Shown: piece after piece, positions 9,223 through 17,882 of the stretch | Numbering within the stretch: position 1 is the first letter of the stretch | Layout of the letters: every line of letters starts with the position of its first letter | Assembly: GCF_001279525.1 (NCBI RefSeq) | Contig: NZ_LGDY01000116.1 | Location: forward strand, 1-64,000 | Direction of reading: 5' to 3' | Origin: Nocardia sp. NRRL S-836 | Lineage (GTDB): Bacteria > Actinomycetota > Actinomycetes > Mycobacteriales > Pseudonocardiaceae | DNA length: 64,000 bases | The notes under the pieces: generated by a model | Database searches by the model: none | What the model was told of the DNA's origin: nothing | The model's input: the letters and a program-made list of their open reading frames with translations, nothing else | Translations under genes and position numbers: made by a program

Positions 9223-10101
9223 TCAGCGGCGCAACGGCGTCTCCTGCGCCATGTGCGAGAGCTTGGCCGGGTTGCGCACCGCGTACAGGCCGCTGATCAG
9301 GCCGTCGTCGATGCGCAGGGCGACCACGGTGTCCAGCTCGCCGCCGAACGTGAAGACCAGCGCCGGGTAGCCGTTGACCTGCGCGGGCTCCATGGCCCAG
9401 CCGGCCGTCCTGCCCAGGCCGCCGAGCAGCATGCGGGCGACCTTCGAGGCGCCGACGACCGGTCGTGGCACGGCCTGCTTCACGCCGCCGCCGTCGCCGA
9501 GGAAGACGACGTCGGGTGCCAGCAGGTCGAGCAGTCCCTGCAGGTCACCGGTCTCGGTGGCACGTTGGAAGGCGGCCAGCGCCGCGCGGGTGGCGGCCTG
9601 GGTGACGACCTCGCGAGGGCGGCGGGCGGCGACGTGGGACCGTGCGCGGTGGGCGATCTGGCGGACCGCGGCGGAGGTCTTGCCGACGGCCGCGGAGATC
9701 TCGTCGTAGTCGAGGCCGAAGACCTCGCGCAGGACGAAGACGGCGCGTTCGGTGGGGGTGAGGGTCTCCAGGACGAGCAGCATCGCCATCGAGACGCTGT
9801 CGGCCAGCTCGACGTCCTCGGCGACGTCAGGGGTGGTGAGCAGGGGTTCCGGCAGCCACGACCCGACGTAGGTCTCCTTGCGGCGGCCGAGGGTGCGCAA
9901 CCGGCCGAGTGACTGGCGGGTGACGATGCGGACCAGGTAGGCGCGGTGGTTCTCCACGGTGCCGTGGTCGACGCCGGACCACTTCAGCCACGTCTCCTGC
10001 AGCACGTCCTCGGCGTCGGCGGCGGAGCCGAGCATCTCGTAGGCGATCGTGAAGAGCAGGTTGCGGTGGCTGACGAACGTGTCGGTCGCGGTGTCGGGCA
10101 T
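9223..10101 (-). CDS. ECF41-family RNA polymerase sigma factor
   Basis: 292 residues from the ATG at 10101 with GGGGGAC just upstream. Sigma region 2 (about 10-75) and region 4 (about 110-160) are followed by a SnoaL-like C-terminal domain. Three ECF41 hallmarks are visible: WLPEPL in the linker, a DGGG-type motif (GDGGGVKQA) and NPAKL near the end (NPDKL in the family). In ECF41 factors the C-terminal domain modulates activity in place of a separate anti-sigma protein. The divergent carboxymuconolactone decarboxylase gene is the classic ECF41 target, and matching promoters lie on both strands between the two genes, implying autoregulation. Confidence 0.92.
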   Translation of the reverse strand: MPDTATDTFVSHRNLLFTIAYEMLGSAADAEDVLQETWLKWSGVDHGTVENHRAYLVRIVTRQSLGRLRTLGRRKETYVGSWLPEPLLTTPDVAEDVELADSVSMAMLLVLETLTPTERAVFVLREVFGLDYDEISAAVGKTSAAVRQIAHRARSHVAARRPREVVTQAATRAALAAFQRATETGDLQGLLDLLAPDVVFLGDGGGVKQAVPRPVVGASKVARMLLGGLGRTAGWAMEPAQVNGYPALVFTFGGELDTVVALRIDDGLISGLYAVRNPAKLSHMAQETPLRR

Positions 10102-10130
10102 CGGTCCCCCTTCGAACGGTCTCCCCACGA

Positions 10131-10157
10131 GACACCGGCGAGCGCCGCGCTGTGACA
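10131..10157 (-). promoter_or_regulatory. ECF41-type promoter of the sigma gene
   Basis: Minus strand: TGTCACA at 10157-10151, a 16-base spacer, then TGTC at 10134-10131. The ECF41 consensus as I know it is TGTCACA-N16-CGTC, so only the first -10 base differs. Transcription would start about 20-25 bases before the sigma ATG. Confidence 0.65.
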
Positions 10158-10181
10158 GTGGCACGGGTCACAACCTCGCGC

Positions 10182-10208
10182 TGTCACAGGGGCGGGAACG
10201 GCGGTGTC
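10182..10208 (+). promoter_or_regulatory. ECF41-type promoter of the carboxymuconolactone decarboxylase gene
   Basis: Plus strand: TGTCACA at 10182-10188, a 16-base spacer, then TGTC at 10205-10208. Architecture and the variant -10 are identical to the divergent promoter at 10131-10157, which supports both calls. The gene start is 40 bases downstream. Confidence 0.7.
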
Positions 10209-10247
10209 CTGTGGGCAATCGAGCAAGACCCACGAGGGAGGAAGACC

Positions 10248-10724
10248 ATGGAACCCCGTTTCGACCTCTTCGCCACCGAGACCGGCGCCAAGCTCGCCAA
10301 GCGGTTCGCGGGCCTCGGCCAGGCGCTGCACCAGTCGCCGCTGCCGACGCTCACCGCCGAACTGGTCAGCCTGCGGGCGAGCCAGCTCAACGGCTGCGGC
10401 TTCTGCCTCGACATGCACGTCAAGGAGGCCGTCGCCGCCGGTGAGCACCCGCTGCGGCTGCACCTGGTGGCCGGGTGGCGCGAGACCACCGTGTTCACCG
10501 AGGCCGAGCAGGCCGCGCTGGCGTTCGCCGAGGAGGGCACGCTGCTCACCAGGGACGGTGTCAGCGACGAGACCTGGGAGAACGTGCGCAAGCACTACGA
10601 CGACGAGCAGGTGGCCACGCTGGTGTGCCTGGTGGGGCTCATCAACGCTGCCAACCGGATGGCCGTCAGCACGCACCAGAAGGGCGGCTCGTACCAGGTC
10701 GGTGCGCTAGGCCGGGCTCAGTAG
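10248..10724 (+). CDS. Carboxymuconolactone decarboxylase / AhpD-like protein
   Basis: 158 residues from the ATG at 10248, preceded by GGGAGGAAGACC. The CxxC pair in LNGCGFCLDMHVKEA and the downstream His form the AhpD-like redox centre of the family. Related proteins reduce peroxidases or act as small disulfide reductases; true decarboxylases lack the CxxC. It is the standard target gene of ECF41 sigma factors, and an ECF41-type promoter lies directly upstream. It ends seven bases inside the convergent amidohydrolase gene. A role in redox stress is inferred. Confidence 0.88.
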   Translation: MEPRFDLFATETGAKLAKRFAGLGQALHQSPLPTLTAELVSLRASQLNGCGFCLDMHVKEAVAAGEHPLRLHLVAGWRETTVFTEAEQAALAFAEEGTLLTRDGVSDETWENVRKHYDDEQVATLVCLVGLINAANRMAVSTHQKGGSYQVGALGRAQ

Positions 10725-11779
10725 ACCCGGCCCCTGAGCATGATCATGCGCGGCGACCGCAGGACGTCGAGGTTCGTGCGCGGGTCCTCGTCGTACACCA
10801 CGATGTCCGCGGCCGCGCCCTCGACCAGCGACGGGAAGCCCAGCCACGCACGTGCGTGCCACGACGCGGCACCGATGGCGTCGGTGGCGCTCATGCCCAC
10901 GCGGTGCAGCGCGGCGATCTCGTCGACGATGCGGCCGTGCTGGATGCCGCCACCGGCGTCGGTGCCCGCGTAGACGGGCACGCCCGCCTCGACCGCCTTC
11001 GACACCGTCGTGGCGACACGGGCGTGCAGGTCGCGCATGTGGTTCGCGTACACCGGGTACTTGCCGGCCTTGTCCGCGATGCCGGGGAACGTCTCGATGT
11101 TGATCAACGTCGGCACCAGCGCGGTGCCGCGGGCGGCCATCAGCGCGATCGTGTCGTCGGTGAGGCCCGTGCCGTGCTCGATGCAGTCGATGCCGGCGTT
11201 GATCAGGCCGGGCAACGCGTCCTCGCCGAACACGTGCGCCGTGACCTTGGCACCGGCGGCGTGCGCGACCTTCACGGCGGCTTCGAGCTCGTCGTCGGTC
11301 CACAGTGGAGCGAGGTCGCCCGCGCCGCGGTCGATCCAGTCGCCGACCAGCTTGACCCAGCCGTCGCCGATCGCCACCTGCTCGGCGACGGCGGCGGGCA
11401 GGTCGGACTCGATCTCCACGCCGATGTGCGGCAGATACCGCTTCGGCTTGGCGATGTGCCGGCCCGCGCGGATGATCCGTGGCAGGTCCAAGCGCTCCTG
11501 CAACGGCGTCGTGTCGATCGGCGAGCCGCAGTCGCGGATCAGCAACGTGCCCGTCGCGCGGTCCGTCAGCGCCTGTTCGACGGCCTCCGGCAGCTCGACG
11601 CCGCCCTGCGGGCCCAGGCCCACGTGGCAGTGCGCGTCGACCAGGCCGGGCACGAGGAACCCGCCGTCGACCACGGTCTGCGCGCCCGGCACGGGCTGGG
11701 TGCGCACACGGCCGTTGACCACCCACAGGTCTCGCGGTTCGCCGTCCGGCAGGACGACGCCGCGCAGGTGCATCGTCAC
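10718..11779 (-). CDS. Amidohydrolase family protein
   Basis: 353 residues from a GTG at 11779 that overlaps the ffh stop by GTGA; an ATG two codons later is possible. This metal-dependent hydrolase has the DAHCHVGLGPQ metal-binding motif (imidazolonepropionase/prolidase-like), later histidines in VTAHVFGE and CIEHGTG, and the C-terminal Asp in YAGTDAGGG. The substrate cannot be told; family members act on ureas, amides, lactams or peptides. The stop overlaps the convergent AhpD-like gene by seven bases. It is coupled to ffh but probably not functionally related. Confidence 0.85.
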   Translation of the reverse strand: MTMHLRGVVLPDGEPRDLWVVNGRVRTQPVPGAQTVVDGGFLVPGLVDAHCHVGLGPQGGVELPEAVEQALTDRATGTLLIRDCGSPIDTTPLQERLDLPRIIRAGRHIAKPKRYLPHIGVEIESDLPAAVAEQVAIGDGWVKLVGDWIDRGAGDLAPLWTDDELEAAVKVAHAAGAKVTAHVFGEDALPGLINAGIDCIEHGTGLTDDTIALMAARGTALVPTLINIETFPGIADKAGKYPVYANHMRDLHARVATTVSKAVEAGVPVYAGTDAGGGIQHGRIVDEIAALHRVGMSATDAIGAASWHARAWLGFPSLVEGAAADIVVYDEDPRTNLDVLRSPRMIMLRGRVY

Positions 11780-13332
11780 TTCTTCTTGTCGTCCCCGTCG
11801 AACTTGAACTTCGACGGGTCGAAGCCGGGCGGGAGCTCGTTCAGGCTGCCGCTCAGGTCGGGCAGGCCACCGGGCGGCATGCCGGGCAGACCGCCCATGC
11901 CGGGCAGGCCACCCATGCCGGGCATCATCCCGGGGAAGCCGCCCTTGATCTTGGGGGGCGTCGGGCCGCGGCCCTTGCCCTTCTTCCCCTTCTTGCCCTT
12001 GCGGTTCTTGCTGCCGCCACCGCCGAAGCCCATCCGGCCGGCCATCGACGCCATCATCTTGCGGGCCTCGAAGAACCGGTTGACCAGGTCGTTGACGTCG
12101 CTGACCTTGACGCCGGACCCGTTCGCGATGCGCAGTCGGCGGGAGCCGTTGATGATCTTCGGGTCGTCCCGCTCCGCCGGGGTCATGCCGCGGATGATCG
12201 CCTGGATGCGGTCGAGGTGCTTCTCGTCCAGCATCCCCAGCTGGTCCTTCATCTGGGCGGCGCCGGGGAGCATGCCGAGCAGGTTCGCGATCGGGCCCAT
12301 CTTGCGGATGGCGAGCATCTGCTCCAGGAAGTCCTCGAGCGTCAGCTGACCGGTGTGCAGCTTCTGGGCGGCCTTCTCGGCCTGCTCCTGGTCGAAGTGC
12401 TGCTCGGCCTGCTCGATCAGCGTGAGGACGTCACCCATGCCGAGGATGCGCGAGGCCATCCGGTCGGGGTGGAAGACGTCGAAGTCCTCGAGCTTCTCGC
12501 CGTTGGACGCGAAGAGGATCGGCTGGCCGGTGACCTCGCGGACCGACAGCGCCGCACCACCGCGGGCGTCACCGTCGAGCTTGGTGAGCACGACACCGGT
12601 GAAGCCGACGCCGTCGCGGAACGCCGTGGCCGTGTTGACCGCGTCCTGACCGACCATCGCGTCGACGACGAACAGGATCTCGTCCGGGTCGACCGCGGCC
12701 CGGATGTCGACGGCCTGCTTCATCATCTCCTCGTCGACACCCAGCCGGCCGGCCGTGTCGACGATGACGATGTCGTGCTGCCTGGCCTTGGCCTCCTCGA
12801 TGCCGCGGCGCGACACCGAGACCGGGTCGCCGACGCCGTTGCCGGGCTCGGGGGCGAACACGGGCACGCCCGCGCGCTCACCGACCACCTGCAGCTGCGT
12901 GACCGCGTTCGGGCGCTGCAGGTCGGCGGCGACGAGCAGCGGCGTGTGCCCCTGGCCCTTCATCCACTTCGCGAGCTTGCCGGCGAGCGTGGTCTTACCG
13001 GCACCCTGCAGACCCGCCAGCATGATCACCGACGGCGGGTTCTTCGCGAGGTTGAGCCGGCGCGTCTCACCACCGAGGACGTTGACGAGCTCCTCGTTGA
13101 CGATCTTCACGACCTGCTGTGCGGGGTTCAGCGCCTGGTGCACCTCCGCACCCTTGGCGCGTTCCTTCACCTTGGCGATGAAGCCGCGCACCACGGGCAG
13201 CGCGACGTCGGCCTCGAGCAAGGCGACCCTGATCTCGCGCGCGGTGGCGTCGATGTCGGCGTCGCTGAGCTTGCCCTTGCCGCGAAGGCCCTGGAGGACC
13301 GAGGTCAGCCGATCGGAAAGCGTGGAGAACAC
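11776..13332 (-). CDS. ffh: Signal recognition particle protein Ffh
   Basis: 518 residues from the GTG at 13332. Ffh binds 4.5S RNA and signal sequences and, with FtsY (also in this window), delivers ribosomes to the membrane translocon. An N-terminal helical domain precedes the GTPase domain, with G1 GLQGAGKTT at 107-115, then VDTAGRLGVDEEMM and TKLDGDARGG. The methionine-rich M domain follows, and then an extended Gly/Met/Pro-rich tail with repeated GMGGLPGM units and a KFKFDGDDKKK end. The frame extends about ten codons upstream, but homologous proteins begin at MFSTLSDRL. Confidence 0.97.
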   Translation of the reverse strand: MFSTLSDRLTSVLQGLRGKGKLSDADIDATAREIRVALLEADVALPVVRGFIAKVKERAKGAEVHQALNPAQQVVKIVNEELVNVLGGETRRLNLAKNPPSVIMLAGLQGAGKTTLAGKLAKWMKGQGHTPLLVAADLQRPNAVTQLQVVGERAGVPVFAPEPGNGVGDPVSVSRRGIEEAKARQHDIVIVDTAGRLGVDEEMMKQAVDIRAAVDPDEILFVVDAMVGQDAVNTATAFRDGVGFTGVVLTKLDGDARGGAALSVREVTGQPILFASNGEKLEDFDVFHPDRMASRILGMGDVLTLIEQAEQHFDQEQAEKAAQKLHTGQLTLEDFLEQMLAIRKMGPIANLLGMLPGAAQMKDQLGMLDEKHLDRIQAIIRGMTPAERDDPKIINGSRRLRIANGSGVKVSDVNDLVNRFFEARKMMASMAGRMGFGGGGSKNRKGKKGKKGKGRGPTPPKIKGGFPGMMPGMGGLPGMGGLPGMPPGGLPDLSGSLNELPPGFDPSKFKFDGDDKKK

Positions 13333-13409
13333 GCCACCCAGACTAGCTGGCCGCGCCGCCACCCGAGGGCAGGCTCCCCAACTGCGCCGATTGCTGCAGG
13401 ATTGGGCGC

Positions 13410-16400
13410 ATGGGGCGCATCTTCGTCAGCTACCACGGCCACGACGAAGGCGGCACGATCGCGCTCCACCTGCGTGAAGCACTCCGCACCGCCGGGTACG
13501 CGGACGTGCACGCCTACACCGCGCCCGGATCAGGCCCGACGGTGTCGTTGCCGTGGAAGGACAGCCTGCGGCGCGAGCTGCTCGGCGCGGAGGCGTTGGT
13601 CGTGGTCACGTCGCCCGGCTCCGCCTCCGAGTGGTGCGTCTGGGAGGTGTCGGTCTTCCGCGAACGCAAGCCCCACGCGCCGTGCGTCGAGTTCTTCAGC
13701 GGACCTCAGGGCCGCGTGCTCCTCAACGACCTCCAAGCACAGCGTGTCGACGCATCCGACCCGACGTCGCTGGCGGCCGCCGCGGACACCTTGCTCAGCA
13801 CTCTCTCGCGGGCCGGCGTGGGTACGACGGCGGGCATCTCGTCCCCGTTCCCCGGCTTGAGGGCGTTCGACGAGCACCAGGCGTCGCTGTTCTTCGGCCG
13901 TGAAGATGACGTACGCCGCTTGGCCGACCCTCTGCTCGGACGACGTGCGTTCGGCGCGATGGCGGTCATCGGTCCGTCGGGTGCAGGGAAGTCCTCGCTC
14001 GTACGCGCGGGCTTGATCCCGTTGCTGCGGCGAGAGGGATGGACGGTCATCGGCCCGTTCACGCCTTCTCAGGACGAACTGCCTGCTTTCGACCGTCACG
14101 GACGCACGCTCGTCGTGCTCGACCAGGCCGAGGAGCTGCTGACCGGCGCGACCGACCGGCTGACGCCCAGGTCCGCTGAGCTGGTGCGCCGGCTCGTCGC
14201 GGCCAGCCGGGGCGAGGCCTGGGTCGTCCACACGGTGCGGGCCGACTTCCTGGACGAGCTCATGCGGCACGAGGAGTTCGACCCGCTGCTGCGCGACGAC
14301 TTCCTGGTCACGCCCCTCACCAAGACGCACGTGCCGATGATCGTGAACGGTCCGTTGCGCGCGCTCGGCTGGAGCATCGACGACGACGCGCTGGGTCTCA
14401 TCCAAGAGGACACCAGCCGCGACTCGTTGCCACTGCTGGCGTTCGCGCTGGAGAACCTGTGGCGGCACGTCAACCCGGACGGCCTGGCCGCGCCCCGCCC
14501 GATCACCCGTGCCGAGTACCAGGCGTCCGGCCGCGTGATGGACGTGCTGCGTCGCCAGGCCGACGAGGCCTTCGCCATGGCCCGTGACCTCGTTCGCGCC
14601 GACGACGGGTCGTGGCCACCGGTGCGGGAGGCCGAGCAGCGGGTGCTCCGGGTGCTGCGGCGGCTGGTGTCCGTGGACGAGACCGGAAAGTTCACCAGGA
14701 CGGCCGCCGCGCTCTCCCCCGCCGATCGGCAGCTGCTCGGCCCGTTCATCACCAACCGGGTGCTGACCGCGACCCGCGAGGCGGTCGAGGTGGCGCACGA
14801 GAGCCTGTTCGTGCACTGGCCGCGGCTCACCGAGGCGCTGGAACGCGACCGGGCGGCGTTGCGCGCCCGGCAGGAGGTCGAGGACGTCGCCACGTGGTGG
14901 GCGAAGCACCCGGACCAGCTCATCGCACCATCCCGCCTCCCGTCGCTGCTGACCGCGCTGGGCGACGCCGACCTGTCCGCCGACGGGCGCCGACTCCTCG
15001 ACCTGTCCCTGCAGCAGCGGCTCGACGAGGAGCTCCGCCGCGTCGACCGGCTCTCCCCCTCCGACACCCTGCCCGCACTGCTGAAGGACCTGGCGACCAC
15101 GCTGAGGGCACCGGACCTGTCACGCTGGCGGCGCAGCCTCCTGAACGCCATGACCAAGTCGCCGGTGCTCCGCACGTGCGCCGGCCACACCGCCGCCGTC
15201 CTGGGCGTGGACTGGTCACCCGACGACGCGTTCCTGGTCAGCGGTTCCGCCGACGGCACGGTCCGGATCTGGGACGCCGGCACCGCCGAGTGCCGGCGGG
15301 TCCTCCCGCACGGTGGCGTGGTGAGAGCGGTCGCCTGGTCGCTACGCGGTCACGTGGTCGCCTCGGTCGGCGCCGACGCGACGCTGCGGTTCTGGTCGCC
15401 GGACACCGGCGAGCACCGGGTGGTGCCGCTGCCCGCCGAGCCGTGGTCGGTCCGCTTCGACGGCGCGGGGGACACCGTGGTCGTCGCCTGCGACGACGGC
15501 GCGCACCTGTGGCGGGTGGACGACGGCGAGGCGCTCGGCACGTTCCGGGCGCTCGACGCCGAAGGCCGTCCGTTGCGGATGTGGGACGCGGACCTCTCCC
15601 GTGACGGCACAACGGTCGTGGTGAGCGCGGACGACGGCCGGGTCATGACGTGCACGCTGGAGGACCTGCCGTGCACGCAGCCGTGGGAGGGACACACGGG
15701 CCCCGCCGCACACTCGGTCCGCCTGAACCCCGGCCACGAGGACGGGCAGCTCGTCCTGGCGAGCAGCGGTGACCACCGCGGGGTGCGGGTGTGGTCGCCC
15801 AGGGCAAGCGGCACGCTCAAGGGACATCACGACGCGGTGCGGCGGATCGCCTGGGCGCCGTCCGGAAGACGGCTCGCGTCCGCCTCGGCCGACGCCACCG
15901 TCCGCGTCTGGGACATGGTCACGGGCTTTCAGCAGCATGGTCACTCCGTCCGTCACACACGGGGTGTGCGTGACGTCGCCTGGTCGCACCACGGCGGCCG
16001 GATCGCCGGCGGTGGCGACGATGGCTTGCTCCTGGTGCACACCGCCGGGGCGGAGACCACGCTGTCCCTGGACCTCGAAGACCCGATCACGGCACTCGCG
16101 TGGCAACCGCGGGGCCGTTGGCTGACGATCGCGACCGAACGCGGCTGGTCCACCTGGTCGGCCCGTACGGAGGAAGGGGACGAGTCGCCCCAGGGCATGC
16201 TGCCGGATTGCTCGTCGCTGGGCTGGTCACCGGACGGACGCCGGCTGGCGATCGGTTCACGGCTCGGCAGCGTCACCGTCCTGGATGAGAACTACCGGCA
16301 GATCAAGGAGCTCACCACCGGCGAGCTCCCCGTGCACGACGCCCGGTGGTCGCCGGACGGGCAGGTGCTGGCGGTCGCCGTGGGCAGCTCGACCGCCGCG

Positions 16401-17009
16401 ATCAAGCTCTACGACCGCGACCTGAACCGGCTCGATGCTCCACACTGGACCACATCTGCCGGAGAGGTGCGGTGCGTCGCCTGGCATCCACACCGGCAGG
16501 TGTTCGCCGCCTGCGGGAACGGCTTGACCCTGATCAACTCCCCGTCCGGCCCGGTCGGCCAGCACCCCACCGGGTCCCAGGTCAGCTCCGCCGCGTGGCA
16601 CCCAGGCGGTGACGTGCTCGCCGTCGGCCTCGTCACGGGAACCGTCCTGGTCCTGCACGTGACCGACCCGCTGACGGCCCCGGTCGAACTGCGCGGTCAG
16701 CAACACCCGGTCACGGCCGTCGCCTGGTCGCCGGACGGCCGCAGCCTGCTCAGCACGTCCGCCGATCGCACCGGTCACGTGTGGGACCCGGCCACCGGCG
16801 CTCTGCGCACCACCCTGCTCGGCCACCGGAAACCGGTGACCGCGGGTCTCTGGGTGTCCGACGACGAGGTGGTCACCGGTTCGGAGGACGGCATGGTGCG
16901 CGTGTGGGACGTGTCCGACGGGTTCCGGCACCCGATGTCGGGCACGCCGGACAGCACCGGCCTCGACGACCTCATCACCGAGACGCGGCGCAGGATCAGA
17001 CGACGTTGA
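13410..17009 (+). CDS. TIR-nSTAND1-WD40 repeat protein
   Basis: 1199 residues. A TIR domain (about 1-135) opens GRIFVSYHGHDEGG and carries SASEWCVWEV, whose Glu79 matches the catalytic Glu of NAD-cleaving TIR domains. Residues 146-165 (PFPGLRAFDEHQASLFFGRE) are the entry motif of nSTAND1 NTPases, with Walker A GPSGAGKSS at 188-196 and a Walker B-like LVVLDQAEELL. A helical region leads to about 14 WD40-like repeats (roughly 585-1180, e.g. VAWSPDGRSLLSTSAD), enough for two seven-bladed propellers. The layout of effector, STAND switch and sensor propeller suggests ligand-triggered NAD depletion or signalling. It is divergent from ffh and ends 14 bases inside the convergent kinase gene. Confidence 0.9.
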   Translation: MGRIFVSYHGHDEGGTIALHLREALRTAGYADVHAYTAPGSGPTVSLPWKDSLRRELLGAEALVVVTSPGSASEWCVWEVSVFRERKPHAPCVEFFSGPQGRVLLNDLQAQRVDASDPTSLAAAADTLLSTLSRAGVGTTAGISSPFPGLRAFDEHQASLFFGREDDVRRLADPLLGRRAFGAMAVIGPSGAGKSSLVRAGLIPLLRREGWTVIGPFTPSQDELPAFDRHGRTLVVLDQAEELLTGATDRLTPRSAELVRRLVAASRGEAWVVHTVRADFLDELMRHEEFDPLLRDDFLVTPLTKTHVPMIVNGPLRALGWSIDDDALGLIQEDTSRDSLPLLAFALENLWRHVNPDGLAAPRPITRAEYQASGRVMDVLRRQADEAFAMARDLVRADDGSWPPVREAEQRVLRVLRRLVSVDETGKFTRTAAALSPADRQLLGPFITNRVLTATREAVEVAHESLFVHWPRLTEALERDRAALRARQEVEDVATWWAKHPDQLIAPSRLPSLLTALGDADLSADGRRLLDLSLQQRLDEELRRVDRLSPSDTLPALLKDLATTLRAPDLSRWRRSLLNAMTKSPVLRTCAGHTAAVLGVDWSPDDAFLVSGSADGTVRIWDAGTAECRRVLPHGGVVRAVAWSLRGHVVASVGADATLRFWSPDTGEHRVVPLPAEPWSVRFDGAGDTVVVACDDGAHLWRVDDGEALGTFRALDAEGRPLRMWDADLSRDGTTVVVSADDGRVMTCTLEDLPCTQPWEGHTGPAAHSVRLNPGHEDGQLVLASSGDHRGVRVWSPRASGTLKGHHDAVRRIAWAPSGRRLASASADATVRVWDMVTGFQQHGHSVRHTRGVRDVAWSHHGGRIAGGGDDGLLLVHTAGAETTLSLDLEDPITALAWQPRGRWLTIATERGWSTWSARTEEGDESPQGMLPDCSSLGWSPDGRRLAIGSRLGSVTVLDENYRQIKELTTGELPVHDARWSPDGQVLAVAVGSSTAAIKLYDRDLNRLDAPHWTTSAGEVRCVAWHPHRQVFAACGNGLTLINSPSGPVGQHPTGSQVSSAAWHPGGDVLAVGLVTGTVLVLHVTDPLTAPVELRGQQHPVTAVAWSPDGRSLLSTSADRTGHVWDPATGALRTTLLGHRKPVTAGLWVSDDEVVTGSEDGMVRVWDVSDGFRHPMSGTPDSTGLDDLITETRRRIRRR

Positions 17010-17556
17010 CGCGCAGGCCGCGGGTCGTACCGGCACGGGTCAGCACGGTGGCGCTGCGGAACCCGAACGGCACCCAGCCCGACTCGAACCGCTCGCGCAT
17101 CTCCACGCCGCGGCGCACGTGCCGTTCGAACGCGTGGGTGCGCACGACGCGACGGCGGGCGATCTGGCCGTCCAGCGCCTCGGCCGCGGGCACGTCGAGC
17201 CAGAGGAAGTGGCGGGGGCGGCCGGAGAGCAGGCCGGCGAGCACCAGCATGAAACGGGTGCCGGGGCGGGTGGAGGGCTCGTGGACCACCAGCAGGCCGG
17301 CGGAGAAGAAGGCTGCCCGGAAGACGCGCAGGCGGTGGGTGAGGTGCACGAAGACGCGCCAGTACCGGTACGGCAGCCGGATGCGCGGTTCGAGGAACGT
17401 GCGGACCTGGTCGGAGTCGAGCACGGTGACCGGGTCGTCCGCGTCCAGGCGGCTGAGCAGCGTCGTCTTGCCCGCGCCGGGGATTCCGGCGAGGACGACG
17501 AGTGAGCGGCGCTGCACCCGGACGGCGGCGGTCTGCGTGTTCAACACGGCGGTCAT
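16996..17556 (-). CDS. P-loop NTPase / predicted kinase (AAA_33-like)
   Basis: 186 residues. Walker A is AGIPGAGKTT near the N-terminus, followed by VTVLDSDQVR (a nucleotide-kinase-like pattern), HFLWLDVPAAEAL and an Arg-rich lid region (QIARRRVVRTHAFERHVRRG). This matches the zeta-toxin/AAA_33 class of small ATP-dependent kinases; the substrate is unknown. Its end overlaps the TIR-WD40 gene by 14 bases tail to tail, so a shared operon is excluded. Its 5' region contains two conspicuous hairpins (17627-17758). Confidence 0.75.
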   Translation of the reverse strand: MTAVLNTQTAAVRVQRRSLVVLAGIPGAGKTTLLSRLDADDPVTVLDSDQVRTFLEPRIRLPYRYWRVFVHLTHRLRVFRAAFFSAGLLVVHEPSTRPGTRFMLVLAGLLSGRPRHFLWLDVPAAEALDGQIARRRVVRTHAFERHVRRGVEMRERFESGWVPFGFRSATVLTRAGTTRGLRVNVV

Positions 17557-17626
17557 GTCCTAGAAGACGTCTCGACCTTCCCTCTCGTTCAGTTTGGTCC
17601 GATTTATCACCGAATGCACAGGAATT

Positions 17627-17656
17627 CGTGGTGACCAGGAGCACGCCGTCACCACG
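17627..17656. repeat. Perfect 9-bp inverted repeat
   Basis: CGTGGTGAC (17627-17635) and GTCACCACG (17648-17656) are exact reverse complements around a 12-base loop. It lies five bases from the nested hairpin at 17661-17758, so both may belong to one transcript. Confidence 0.7.
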
Positions 17657-17660
17657 TTTG

Positions 17661-17758
17661 AACCGGGGAACCGCGGCCGGAGCCGCCGGCGGTCCGGGTT
17701 GCACGGTGCCTCCCCCAGCCCCGTGAACCGCCTGCCGCCGGCCTGCCCCGGCCCGGTT
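17661..17758. ncRNA. Candidate structured RNA with three nested stems
   Basis: Stem 1 pairs AACCGGG (17661-17667) with CCCGGTT (17752-17758). Stem 2 pairs GCCGGCGG (17685-17692) with CCGCCGGC (17735-17742). Stem 3 pairs GGTT plus CACGG (17697-17706, one bulged G) with CCGTG plus AACC (17721-17729). On the plus strand the terminal loop contains CCTCCCCC, complementary to ribosome-binding sites, as in some regulatory sRNAs. On the minus strand it would be a leader of the kinase mRNA. Orientation and expression are unknown. Confidence 0.35.
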
Positions 17759-17882
17759 ACCTCGCCCGGAAAGTGTTCCACCCCTCGAAGAACGCTGTCC
17801 GGACGAGGTGAAGACTGCCCTGTTCCGGATCCGCGCAGGAGCGTGAGCACCCCGAGTGGTTGTGCGTAGAGATACTCATCCG

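Larger units (their letters stand above)
17557..17882. other. 326-base intergenic region with nested inverted repeats
   Basis: No supported ORF lies here. It forms the 3' side of glnD and the 5' side of the kinase gene on the minus strand. It holds a perfect 9-bp hairpin and a three-tier nested hairpin, listed separately. No recognised riboswitch consensus was found by eye. Confidence 0.7.

Noticed and set aside
12217..13860. 547-codon plus-strand frame across ffh and the TIR gene start
   Set aside because: Shadow of ffh; no ribosome site and no recognisable domain.
17627..17758. c-di-AMP (ydaO), cobalamin or SRP RNA in the glnD gap
   Set aside because: The conserved primary-sequence blocks of these RNAs could not be found on either strand; kept only as an unnamed structured element.
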